A stretch of 64,000 nucleotides of DNA, from NCBI GenBank assembly GCA_947175325.1, contig CAMWME010000001.1, positions 186,001 to 250,000 on the forward strand, written 5' to 3'. A program made the position numbers and the translations under genes. Under the pieces are notes generated by a model. It had not been told where the DNA came from. It did no database searches and saw only the letters and a list, made by a program, of their open reading frames with translations. The stretch is from an uncultured Clostridia bacterium. GTDB taxonomy: Bacteria; Bacillota; Clostridia; Christensenellales; Borkfalkiaceae. Below are positions 32,226 through 41,266 of the stretch, piece by piece; the stretch's first letter is position 1, and every line of letters begins with the position of its first letter.

Positions 32226-33673
32226 TATAATTCCTCCGTTTGGATATTCTTATTTTCTACTGAGTAAGTGTAAATTCTGTCGTTACCACTTCCGTCTTGA
32301 ACGACGTTGCCGTCTTTATCCTTAATAGTACACGTTGCAGAAAGTACTTTTATTTTATCGTAAGTTTTATCGTCTTTGTCGCCGAACAGCCAGTTGTCTT
32401 CCGTCGTAGCGGTTACGCTACTGTTGTCTGACAGCGTTATATTTAAAGTGCCGCTTATACTTACGTTATCAAACTTTGCCTTTTCGTCTATCGCGTTTGC
32501 AATAAAGCTGATATTTGCGTCGTTGGGCGTAGTAACTACTGTTCCGGACTCGGGATCAAATCGCGTAGTTCCGCTTGCTACAGTGAACTCTACGTTAAAG
32601 TTTTCAAACGACACGTTTTTAATAACGGCAGTTTCACCTATATTTCCAAATATCGCACCACCGCCCGCACTACGTTCAATTGTAGATTTCACAACGAAGT
32701 TGCTTAATTTGTGTCCTTCCGTGCCGCCCCAAATCGTTCCGGTTAAGCCGGTCCGCATATGAGAAATTTCTCTACCGTTGCCGTCAATATCTTGCTTTAT
32801 ATAGTAATTTTTGGAACCGCCGTTAAACATTCTTGCCACGTTTGCGGGGGTACTTACTATATCCCAATTACCTTTAAGCATCTTAACGTAAAGCTCTACG
32901 TCGTCGTATTTGCCTTCCGCATTCGTCGTCGTGGGATATTTAACGGGCCAATCGGTGAAAGGAACGTAAGTTTCGCCGACTTTCTGATAGAAACCTTCTA
33001 CGGTGTAACCTTCAAACCTATCTTGTAAAGCAGCAGTGTTATCGTCAAGTCCGCCCGTTTTAGGAATGTTTCGGCTTCCGTAAGCAATTTCCGCTCCGTC
33101 TTCAACGGTTACGGTCGTATCGCCGTCGGTATAACTTATCGAATTAAACGTACCGTCGCCCTCGTCAATGCATATAAGCTTCTGCACTAATCTTACGTCC
33201 TTAAAGAAATCGCCGCACACGTAAACGTGTTCGCCCTCTTCAAGGGGTTTGCTGAAATCGTACGGTTTGTCGGTCATAACGATTTTCTTTGTGCCGTCAT
33301 ATTTGTCGCCGTCCGAATAACTTCCGCCGTCGGTGTAACGCGGGTTCCCCGCGCCGTCTTTTTCAACTTCATACCAGCCCGTGAAGTTAAAGCCTACGTT
33401 AATCTTTAAATCAGAACTTCCGCTGATAAGCGCGTGCGAGCCGAGATTCATTGGCTTTTGACCGGCTTCAAAATACAAGTCTTTAACGAAAGAATTGTCG
33501 TTGAACGTACCGTCGTTGCTGTTCAAAAAGTACGTAACTTGCGCCGTCAGTCCGTATTTTTCTTTAAGTTCGTCTACGGTATACTTAACTTTGCAGCCCG
33601 CAAAGGCGCAAACGCATACCGTAGCGACTACGAATAAAACTGATATTAACAAGATTTTTAACTTTCTCGTCAT
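32225..33673 (-). CDS. Lipoprotein of unknown function between protease and OppA
   Basis: 482 residues with a signal peptide and lipobox AFAGC (Cys27). The N-terminal half contains stretches resembling InlB/Listeria-Bacteroides repeats (VTYFLNSNDGTFNDN, VGFNFTGWYEVEKDG, LICIDEGDGTFNSISY, RFEGYTVEGFYQKVG). The C-terminal half looks like a beta-helix, with short GLUG-like segments (GGTEGHKLSNFVVKS, GAIFGNIGETAVIKNVSFEN). No catalytic motif is visible. It overlaps the protease stop by 4 nt (ATGA) and the oppA start by 1 nt, making it an obligate member of the peptide operon. It is perhaps an adhesin or substrate-presenting protein. Confidence 0.8.
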   Translation of the reverse strand: MTRKLKILLISVLFVVATVCVCAFAGCKVKYTVDELKEKYGLTAQVTYFLNSNDGTFNDNSFVKDLYFEAGQKPMNLGSHALISGSSDLKINVGFNFTGWYEVEKDGAGNPRYTDGGSYSDGDKYDGTKKIVMTDKPYDFSKPLEEGEHVYVCGDFFKDVRLVQKLICIDEGDGTFNSISYTDGDTTVTVEDGAEIAYGSRNIPKTGGLDDNTAALQDRFEGYTVEGFYQKVGETYVPFTDWPVKYPTTTNAEGKYDDVELYVKMLKGNWDIVSTPANVARMFNGGSKNYYIKQDIDGNGREISHMRTGLTGTIWGGTEGHKLSNFVVKSTIERSAGGGAIFGNIGETAVIKNVSFENFNVEFTVASGTTRFDPESGTVVTTPNDANISFIANAIDEKAKFDNVSISGTLNITLSDNSSVTATTEDNWLFGDKDDKTYDKIKVLSATCTIKDKDGNVVQDGSGNDRIYTYSVENKNIQTEEL

Positions 33674-36600
33674 CTGTTACCTCTGTTTTTTCTGCGACTT
33701 AAAGTATAAACCACAAACATTAAACCGATTGCAGTAAGCGTCAACGTCATAGGTCCGCCTATTGAAGAAATACTTCCGCAACCGCCGCCGCAACCGCCGT
33801 TTTCACCGTCTTGGCCGCCGCCTTCCGTTACGCTGATACTAACGTAAACGGGAATAGGGCTGTCGGCATAAGTCAGTTTTACAACGTTGTTCATTGCCGT
33901 CAAGGGGTCGTGTAAATCGTAAGTTACCTTACTCATGTCGGCGTATTCGGTGGAATAATCGTCGTATTCTATAACGACTTGAAGCCCCGTAATGTCGAAC
34001 CTTTCACCCACTTTGTACTCCGACTTGAAGTTGCCGGTGTAGCTGAGATTTGAAATCGTAACGGGAATATTATAATTTTTCTTAATCTGGCGCAAAGCCG
34101 TTTCAACTTCGTTGAACTTCGTTATAAGCGCGCTGTCAACAAGTGAAAGCTGATATGCGTCGTTAGAGAAAACGTTGTAATATCCGTGCGCCGTCTTTAC
34201 TTTTTCAGAGAACTGTTCAACTTCCTTCTTAGACTTGTTGGATTCGTTCCAGCCCGAAATTTCACTTGCGTAATTGAAACCTTTTACAAGTTCAATGAAT
34301 GAATTGGTTGCCTCGCTCATCGTAACGCCCGTAAGCACGGTCTTGCTGAAATAATTCGCAAATACGTAATTATCGTAACCGGTGCCGTTATCGGGGTGGT
34401 AAATCGTAAGCGGAACGGCGCTGCCCTCTACTATATTTGCATAGAAGATAAAGTCGCCTTCGAAGTTCGCGTAATAGTAACCCTTGTTAGCCGTTGCGCC
34501 GTCCATTATTGCGTCAACTGCCGCCGAATAATCGGTTTCAAGCAAGGGCGCGGTTGCACCCATAAACTCGTACTTGGTTATGCCGCTGTTGTAGAACGCC
34601 GCCACACCCACTACTTTAAGTCCGTAAGGAAGAACTACTTTGTCAATTCCGCCCTTATATCCGTGGAATGCAGAGCCGGCAACTTTTACGGTGTTTTCCG
34701 GTAAGGTGTAAACCTTTTCGCCGTCCGTTGCCGCAACGGTTTTTGCCGAAGGGAACGCAACGAGGGTGATTTTACCCGTATCAACGAGCTGACCTTCTAC
34801 AACGTTCTTAACTTTTTCAAACAGAACGCCGTCCGTTACGAAGAAAGTATCGTTGCCGCCGGTAAAGCTCGTAAGTTTAGGTGAAGCCGCAAACGCGCCG
34901 TAGCCTATCTTAGCAAGGCTTGCGGGTATTTCTACGGTGGTTTCTCCGGTGCCCGCAAAAGCATATTCACCGACAGTTTCTGCCGAAGTAATTACGAGCG
35001 AAGTTAGCGAACCGCAGTCCGTAAATGCGTAATCACCTATTTCTTTAAGTCCGTTAAGTCCTACTACCGTGCTGAGCGCGCCGCAATTCATAAACGCAGC
35101 TGTGCCTACTTTGGTTGCGCCGCCGAGGTTTATTTCTTCAAGCGAACCGCAGTTAAGGAACGCGTACTCGCCTATCATAGGAACGAATTTAGTTCCGTTC
35201 TCCTCGTCGCCGGTTACGGCAAACGCGGTGCCAAGCGTTACGGAAGTAAGGTTTGACCTCTCGCCCGTGCTGTTCGCCGCAAAAGTGTAATTGCCGGTAG
35301 TGTTCGAACCGTTGCCGAAAATAACCGTTTCAAGGTTAGGCGTATTCCAGAAAGTGTATTCGCCCAACGCCTCTACGCTGTTCGTGCTTACGAGTGAAGG
35401 CAAAGTTACCTCTCTCAACGAGGTACAGCCCATAAACGTTCTGTCGCCGATAACTGCGATATTTGCGTGAAGCACTATTTCGGTAAGCGAAGTGCAATCG
35501 CGGAACACGAAGCTGCCGAGCGTCGCCTTTGTTGCGGGGTTGAAAGTAAACGCATTCAACTGACTGCCCGTCTCGGGGTCGCCCGCAAAGGCGTAATCAC
35601 CGACGTAAGTTACGGTTTCGGGTAAAGCTATCGAAGTAAGTTCGGTGTTGTAGAACGCGTATGCGGGAATTTCCTTCAAGTTCGCGTTAATAGTTACCGA
35701 GCTGAGCTTGCTGTTTGCAAACGCGCCTTCACCTATTACTTTTACGCTCGCGGGTATCGTTATGCTTTCGATTTCGGTATCCGCAAACGCATACTCACCT
35801 ATTTCGGTTACGTTTGCGTGAAGCGTTACGCTCGTAACGTCGCTGTTAGCAAATGCATACGCGCCTATCTTAGTTACTTCGTTAGGTACCGTATAGCTAC
35901 CCGCACCGAAATAATGCAACAGCGTATCGCCGCTTATTACAGCATTATTACTTACAGTATAACCGCTTTGACCGCTAAATGTCAAGCCGGTACCGCTGAA
36001 AGCTCCCTCGCCTATGGTTTCAAGCCCGTTTGGAAGCTTAAAGCCGCTATCTATAAGCGCCGTCTTTTCAAACGAGTGCGAGCCTATGCTCTTTACGGTG
36101 CAGTTTTCAAAAGTTACGGAAGCAAGGTAGGTACAATCCTTGAACGCACTGTTTGCAATATTGACGTCAGTGCCGCCAACAAACTTCACTTCTTTCAAGC
36201 CCTTCTTCAAGTCCAAGTCCGCGCAGTTTGCAAACGCGCCCACGCCTACCGTGCTTGTTTTGATTTCAATACTTTCAAGACTGTTACAAGCGGGGTAATC
36301 TTTGTACAAATCTTTCCATTCGGCATCTGTATAACTGTATTCTTGATATTCGTAATGGAGTTTCGTGAACATCCCCACGCCTATCGCCGTATATTTGTCA
36401 GTTATAACTTCACTGAGCTGTTCACAACCGCTGAAAACGTTCATTCCGGCAGTATGAAGTCCCGAAATATCTATTGAAGTTAACGCCTTGCATCCAAGGA
36501 AAGCTCCGTCGTAAGCCGTACCTATTGCCGTTGATTTAGCTACTTTTTTAAGGTTTACACAGTCCTTGAACGCTTCCCTTGCAACGGTTATAACCTTTAC

Positions 36601-39600
36601 GTCACTGAGGTCTAAAAGTTCAAGCGAAGTACAGCCCTCAAACGCTTTTCTGTCAATAAGCGTCAAATCAGCGTCTGCAATATGATTTACGTCGTTATCG
36701 TAATCTTCGGAATCGTAGTCAATAAAGTAGACCGCTTTAAGGTTAGTACAGCCGTAGAACGCTTTCTTACCTATCGAGGTAACCGTTTTAGGAATAATTA
36801 CCGCGTCGATTACTTTATTGTTTTTGAACGCTTCCTCCCCGATAGACATAATGTTTTTGCCTTCGGGAATTACTACCACGTGTTCACCGATAACTTTACC
36901 GGTTGCCTCGTCCGTTACCGGCACACCGTCGCCGTGATAGTACGTTAATGCCATATTATCTATTGTGAACGGGTCGGCTACGTTAAAGGTGAAGTTTACG
37001 GTATATCTTATACCGCCCGCCATAACCGTTGCGGTAACAACCGAAGAACCCCTTTCTTTGGTATGAACTTTTCCGGTTTCTCCGTCTATTTCTACCGCCG
37101 TGCCGGTGCATTTCCAAGTTACGTCAACGTCCTTCATGGGATAATACCAAGGGTCTGGCATAACTTCAAGCTGAATATCTTCGCCGGCGTTTACGGTTAT
37201 AGAGCCGGAATGCTTCGCCTTAACGAGCGATTCGTGATTAGATTTTATTATATTGAAACTGAATTCGGGGTTGTTTACCGTATCAACCTTGTCGGTTACC
37301 GTAACGTAAATCTTTTCGTTAAAGCCCCTACCGTTGCTTATCGTAACGCCTCTGCCTATACCGCGCGTTGACGACAAGCCGACGATTTCGCCGTTTTTAA
37401 CCGCCATAAATTGGTTTTGGGTTATGTTGCTGCCGGCGCCGTCAAGCGAAACTATAAAGTTTGAAATATCTGCGTTGCCTTCATAATCGAGAACTAATTT
37501 ATGGGCCTCGTTTATGTTTAAGGTGATATTTCTTTCACTGTCGGGAACTTTAAACTCATCGGGAAGAACGTTTTTGTTTACTGCGGTCGTCGCGTCAAGC
37601 ATAAGCGAGTTATTTACCGCACTGAGTTGATAAGTCGCGTGGTTCAAAGCGTAGTCGTCAAGCTGAACCACAAGGCGGTCCTTATACTCATCCCAGAAAT
37701 CCGTAACCTCTATCGAAACGGTAGTTACGCCGTTTCTGTTGGGATTAGCTACGGGGGTAACGTATTCGGTAGCAAGCTTAAGCTGCACTTCACCGTCCTC
37801 GGCTACGTCCCTGTAACAAAGCATTATGGACTGTGCATAATGGTTATCGAAAACGTCCAAATCGAGGTAAATTCTCTGCTTATCCTTATTGCCTTGTTTA
37901 TAGTTGTAATATCTGAGGCGTGCGTCTTGCAAGACGGGCGCTTCGTAGTCGACGTAGAAGTCGAACGAATAAGTGTTTTCTTCCGAAGGCTGAGATTTCT
38001 CATCGAAAAGGAACTCAAAGTCAAATCTGTACTTACCGTTTGCAAGAAGCCCTAAATCGTCGGGTGAAAGTTTAAGCTCCAAGTACGCGGGGCGGGCACT
38101 ACCGCCGTTAGCATACGCCTTGCTTATTCTGTTCTTCTGTCCTTCGTATACGAGTTCGCCGGTTGCTTCGTCGTAAAGGTAATACTTCACGTGGCGGGCG
38201 TTTCTTAAAAGTCCCGCATAGACGCACCTTATGTTGTAAGTCGTAAGGTAGTTGCCTATTCCTTCTTCGTTGCTGTACTCGTTAAATCTCGAAATAGCGT
38301 TGTACTCCATATTGGCGTACATTTCTTGCTTGCTGGGGTCGGGGTCTTGCGTATATACGAAAGAGCCGAGAGGAATTACGTAGTCCTCGTTCCAATACGA
38401 AGCGTAAGGTTGGGTTGCCCAAACCGTTGCCGAAGGCTTTTCTTCTTCGTTCTTTGAAGAATCTTGTTGAAGCTTAGCAAGCTCGTAAGCGTCCATATCC
38501 AGCATGGGCGCCTTTTCCCAATCGCCGTAGAAGCCGAGGAACGGAAGCGTCAAGTCGCACTGCGTTTCGTTTTCGCCGTTTTGCGCTATAAGCTTAACGA
38601 AGCCTTCAACGTACATTCCGTTTTTGAAGCTTTTGTCTATATATTCCTTTTCCTTGTCGGAAAGTTTTAAAGTAACGTTTACGTTTGCGTCTTTGTTCGT
38701 CGATATCGTTATTAAGCCGTCATTAAACGAAACGCCGTCGCCTTCAACCACAAATTGAGGCGCGATATCCGTAAGCATATGAGCCTTTTCAGCTACCGTA
38801 ATACCGTCGGTAGCCAATTCTTCGGTCATAAACAACACTTCGGGCTTGAATTTTAAATCCTTCGAATTGAAGTTTTTAACGTGGAAATTAAAGGTGTATA
38901 CGCCGTCCTTTTTCTCGTCTTCACCCAATTCGACTTTGGGTCTGCCGTCCTTCTCTTTGTAGTAATACGAGTCGCCTTCTTGGGTGTAAACGTAAGCGCC
39001 CGTGCTAACTATATTATTAAGATTAGCAAGTCCGGCACCTTGTTTACGGGGTGAATACGCAAGCTTTTGCTCGTCAAAAGCCGTGGTTGCCGTACTCATA
39101 ATAAGCTGATTAGTAAGCTGAGTAATTTGGCTGGCTGAATAATTTTTCGCAATGGGAAGCTGCTTAACGTAATTTCTTACGAGCGCCGTAACGCCCGCCA
39201 TGTTAGGCGCCGCCATCGAAGTGCCGCTCTGCTCTGCATAGCCGCCGGGTACGGTGGAAGTAATTTCTCCGCCGTGCGCGGTAATTTCGGGCTTAATCTT
39301 CAAATCGGGCGTGGGACCCCACGAAGAAAAGGCACTCATAAACGGTCCGGCCGAAAGCTTTCTGCTTATGGTAATCGTACCGACACCGCTTCTGTCTGCG
39401 TTATCTTTGAGAATTTTGCCGGCATCCCTCGTTATGGAAACTGCGGGAATGAACTTATCGTCAGCCACGTCGCCAAGAGACATTCTTATGACGCCCGATA
39501 CGTTGTTGTAAACGATTAAACCAACCGCACCGTTCTGCTGTGCAAGCTCCACCTTCTGCTGGAAGGTGTTTCCGCCACGCTGAACGACCGCTATTCTTCC

Positions 39601-41226
39601 TTCTACGTAGCGCGACATACCTATATAGTCTGCCGCTTGACCGTTGCCCATGGTTATATATTCTAAAGTTCTTTCCTCAACGGGAGCGTTGCCGTTTTCG
39701 GGGTCTACGCACATTTGGTCAACGAAGTCGTAAAAAACCGAGTTACCGTTGGTTGAGTTTTCAAAGTAAATTGCGCTACCGTTTGAAAGCATATATTCGG
39801 ACTTCTGTCCGCTTACGCTTGCAACCGACAAAGCCGCAAAATACGAGGAAGGCGAACCTACCGTTGCGGAGTCCGGGTTAGTTGCAAGGTTAGTACCGTA
39901 ATCCGAGCCGTAGCCCGCAGAATAATCGTTACTTGCAGCGCAAATAAGGCTTATACCCGCTTTTTGAATATTGTTGAAAATTAAGTCGTAAGTCGAGCCC
40001 TCTTCATCACCGTCGTCGGTCGAGGTAAAGCCCGCCGTGGTACCGAGGGACATATTTATAACGTCTACACCGAGCACGACGCAGTCCTCAAGCGCCGCCA
40101 TAATGTTTTCCGCCTCGGCACCGCCAAGCGCGGGGTCGTCAAGGTTGTCGGTGAAAGTTTTACAAATTACAAGCTGGCAGTCGGGCGCAACGCCTACGAA
40201 AGGAATGGGGTCACCGTTTTCGTCTGTGGCGACGTTGCCCTCCTTATCCGTATAGCTGTCATCTTGCCCTCCTATTATACCCGCAACGTGCGTGCCGTGG
40301 TTGGAATACGAGGGATAAACGTCTGCGTCAGTATCCGCATAGTCGAACGCATAGGGAACCTTTTCGTTAATGTAAACGTCGTCGGTTGTCAACGTGCCGC
40401 CGAGTGCGGTTACCCTTTTATAAGCCGTAGTTCCTTGCAGTTTGTCGCTGATATATACACTACCGTCGTCTTCGGTGGTAGAGTTCTTTTTGAAACGCTG
40501 CGTTGCGGGCATATGCGAAAATGCATCGTGCGTGTAGTCAAGTCCCGTATCTATAACGGCAACTACCGTTCCCGCACCGGTACCCCAAGCGCGGTCACTG
40601 TATGCGTGAGAATCGTAAATACCCGTTTTATAAACGAACGAATCGTTCGCAACCGCACCGTCGGCATCAAGAGGTGCTTCAAATACTTGCGGTGCAAGAT
40701 AGGTTCTTGCAATTTCGACGTTTTGAACGCCGGACATATTCTTTATTTCCGAAACGTAAGAAGTGTCCACCTCTATCGCAACCATATTTGCAATTGCGGT
40801 ATAACTGCTTTTAAGTTTATAAGATATTTTCTTGGAATCAAGTTTTTTGAGGAAATTCTTCTGCACTTCGCCGAGTTCACGAAGCTGTTTAACGCCTACG
40901 GAAGACTCAGCGTATTCCGCTACGGTTTCACTTGTGCGTTTCGCTTCGATAAGGCTTTTGCCCTCCAACGCAACGAGAACCGTTCTCTTTTCGTAGGTCG
41001 TCTTAGGCGCGGATAGAACGGACGACGAGTTGAAATTCTGCTTCATCAAGCCCGAAGTATCGTAATCACGCGTAACGTCGGTAAAAGAAAGGGTTTCGTT
41101 GCTGTTTGCCCCTACGTTTTTACCGCTGAAATTTGAAAGCACCAATCCCGCCGAAAGCGTCGCACAAAGTGAAACCGACAGTATTGCAAGTGCAGAATTC
41201 TTGATTTTTCTTCTTGATAAACTCAT
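33670..41226 (-). CDS. Giant cell-surface subtilase (S8) with BspA-type leucine-rich array
   Basis: 2,518 residues from the ATG at 41226 (ribosome-binding site AGAGGAAT); the in-frame TTG at 41247 is unlikely. Signal peptide 1-35. The propeptide-like region (about 75-185) precedes a subtilisin domain with the full triad: D226 (VVAVIDTGLD), H310 (NHGTHVAG) and S670 (QSGTSMAAP), plus oxyanion Asn433 (AASND). A protease-associated domain is inserted at about 515-615. Fibronectin-like domains of the C5a-peptidase type follow, then a bacterial Ig-like domain (about 1360-1430). About 20 BspA/LRR_5 repeats (about 1450-2230; SIGEEAFKNN, IGKKAFYGCTNLK, IGEYAFADTEI) come next, then another Ig-like domain and a C-terminal membrane helix with basic tail (SRRKNRGNR). 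There is no LPXTG motif. It should cleave extracellular proteins while attached to the cell. Confidence 0.94.
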   Translation of the reverse strand: MSLSRRKIKNSALAILSVSLCATLSAGLVLSNFSGKNVGANSNETLSFTDVTRDYDTSGLMKQNFNSSSVLSAPKTTYEKRTVLVALEGKSLIEAKRTSETVAEYAESSVGVKQLRELGEVQKNFLKKLDSKKISYKLKSSYTAIANMVAIEVDTSYVSEIKNMSGVQNVEIARTYLAPQVFEAPLDADGAVANDSFVYKTGIYDSHAYSDRAWGTGAGTVVAVIDTGLDYTHDAFSHMPATQRFKKNSTTEDDGSVYISDKLQGTTAYKRVTALGGTLTTDDVYINEKVPYAFDYADTDADVYPSYSNHGTHVAGIIGGQDDSYTDKEGNVATDENGDPIPFVGVAPDCQLVICKTFTDNLDDPALGGAEAENIMAALEDCVVLGVDVINMSLGTTAGFTSTDDGDEEGSTYDLIFNNIQKAGISLICAASNDYSAGYGSDYGTNLATNPDSATVGSPSSYFAALSVASVSGQKSEYMLSNGSAIYFENSTNGNSVFYDFVDQMCVDPENGNAPVEERTLEYITMGNGQAADYIGMSRYVEGRIAVVQRGGNTFQQKVELAQQNGAVGLIVYNNVSGVIRMSLGDVADDKFIPAVSITRDAGKILKDNADRSGVGTITISRKLSAGPFMSAFSSWGPTPDLKIKPEITAHGGEITSTVPGGYAEQSGTSMAAPNMAGVTALVRNYVKQLPIAKNYSASQITQLTNQLIMSTATTAFDEQKLAYSPRKQGAGLANLNNIVSTGAYVYTQEGDSYYYKEKDGRPKVELGEDEKKDGVYTFNFHVKNFNSKDLKFKPEVLFMTEELATDGITVAEKAHMLTDIAPQFVVEGDGVSFNDGLITISTNKDANVNVTLKLSDKEKEYIDKSFKNGMYVEGFVKLIAQNGENETQCDLTLPFLGFYGDWEKAPMLDMDAYELAKLQQDSSKNEEEKPSATVWATQPYASYWNEDYVIPLGSFVYTQDPDPSKQEMYANMEYNAISRFNEYSNEEGIGNYLTTYNIRCVYAGLLRNARHVKYYLYDEATGELVYEGQKNRISKAYANGGSARPAYLELKLSPDDLGLLANGKYRFDFEFLFDEKSQPSEENTYSFDFYVDYEAPVLQDARLRYYNYKQGNKDKQRIYLDLDVFDNHYAQSIMLCYRDVAEDGEVQLKLATEYVTPVANPNRNGVTTVSIEVTDFWDEYKDRLVVQLDDYALNHATYQLSAVNNSLMLDATTAVNKNVLPDEFKVPDSERNITLNINEAHKLVLDYEGNADISNFIVSLDGAGSNITQNQFMAVKNGEIVGLSSTRGIGRGVTISNGRGFNEKIYVTVTDKVDTVNNPEFSFNIIKSNHESLVKAKHSGSITVNAGEDIQLEVMPDPWYYPMKDVDVTWKCTGTAVEIDGETGKVHTKERGSSVVTATVMAGGIRYTVNFTFNVADPFTIDNMALTYYHGDGVPVTDEATGKVIGEHVVVIPEGKNIMSIGEEAFKNNKVIDAVIIPKTVTSIGKKAFYGCTNLKAVYFIDYDSEDYDNDVNHIADADLTLIDRKAFEGCTSLELLDLSDVKVITVAREAFKDCVNLKKVAKSTAIGTAYDGAFLGCKALTSIDISGLHTAGMNVFSGCEQLSEVITDKYTAIGVGMFTKLHYEYQEYSYTDAEWKDLYKDYPACNSLESIEIKTSTVGVGAFANCADLDLKKGLKEVKFVGGTDVNIANSAFKDCTYLASVTFENCTVKSIGSHSFEKTALIDSGFKLPNGLETIGEGAFSGTGLTFSGQSGYTVSNNAVISGDTLLHYFGAGSYTVPNEVTKIGAYAFANSDVTSVTLHANVTEIGEYAFADTEIESITIPASVKVIGEGAFANSKLSSVTINANLKEIPAYAFYNTELTSIALPETVTYVGDYAFAGDPETGSQLNAFTFNPATKATLGSFVFRDCTSLTEIVLHANIAVIGDRTFMGCTSLREVTLPSLVSTNSVEALGEYTFWNTPNLETVIFGNGSNTTGNYTFAANSTGERSNLTSVTLGTAFAVTGDEENGTKFVPMIGEYAFLNCGSLEEINLGGATKVGTAAFMNCGALSTVVGLNGLKEIGDYAFTDCGSLTSLVITSAETVGEYAFAGTGETTVEIPASLAKIGYGAFAASPKLTSFTGGNDTFFVTDGVLFEKVKNVVEGQLVDTGKITLVAFPSAKTVAATDGEKVYTLPENTVKVAGSAFHGYKGGIDKVVLPYGLKVVGVAAFYNSGITKYEFMGATAPLLETDYSAAVDAIMDGATANKGYYYANFEGDFIFYANIVEGSAVPLTIYHPDNGTGYDNYVFANYFSKTVLTGVTMSEATNSFIELVKGFNYASEISGWNESNKSKKEVEQFSEKVKTAHGYYNVFSNDAYQLSLVDSALITKFNEVETALRQIKKNYNIPVTISNLSYTGNFKSEYKVGERFDITGLQVVIEYDDYSTEYADMSKVTYDLHDPLTAMNNVVKLTYADSPIPVYVSISVTEGGGQDGENGGCGGGCGSISSIGGPMTLTLTAIGLMFVVYTLSRRKNRGNR

Positions 41227-41266
41227 TATGATTCCTCTGAAACTCAAATTGTTTGGATACTGTAAA

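Noticed and set aside
34600-36900. Repetitive DNA inside the protease gene, considered as a CRISPR or tandem repeat array
   Set aside because: The periodicity is protein-level (LRR_5 repeats of about 23 residues) with diverged nucleotide sequence and an intact reading frame.
40264-41016. Long plus-strand ORF opposite the protease gene (one of many antisense ORFs between 30 and 45 kb)
   Set aside because: It mirrors codon bias of the real minus-strand gene, has no ribosome-binding site and no recognisable domain.
41227-41247. TTG start giving a 7-residue longer protease
   Set aside because: The ATG at 41226 has the ribosome-binding site AGAGGAAT and gives a normal signal peptide.
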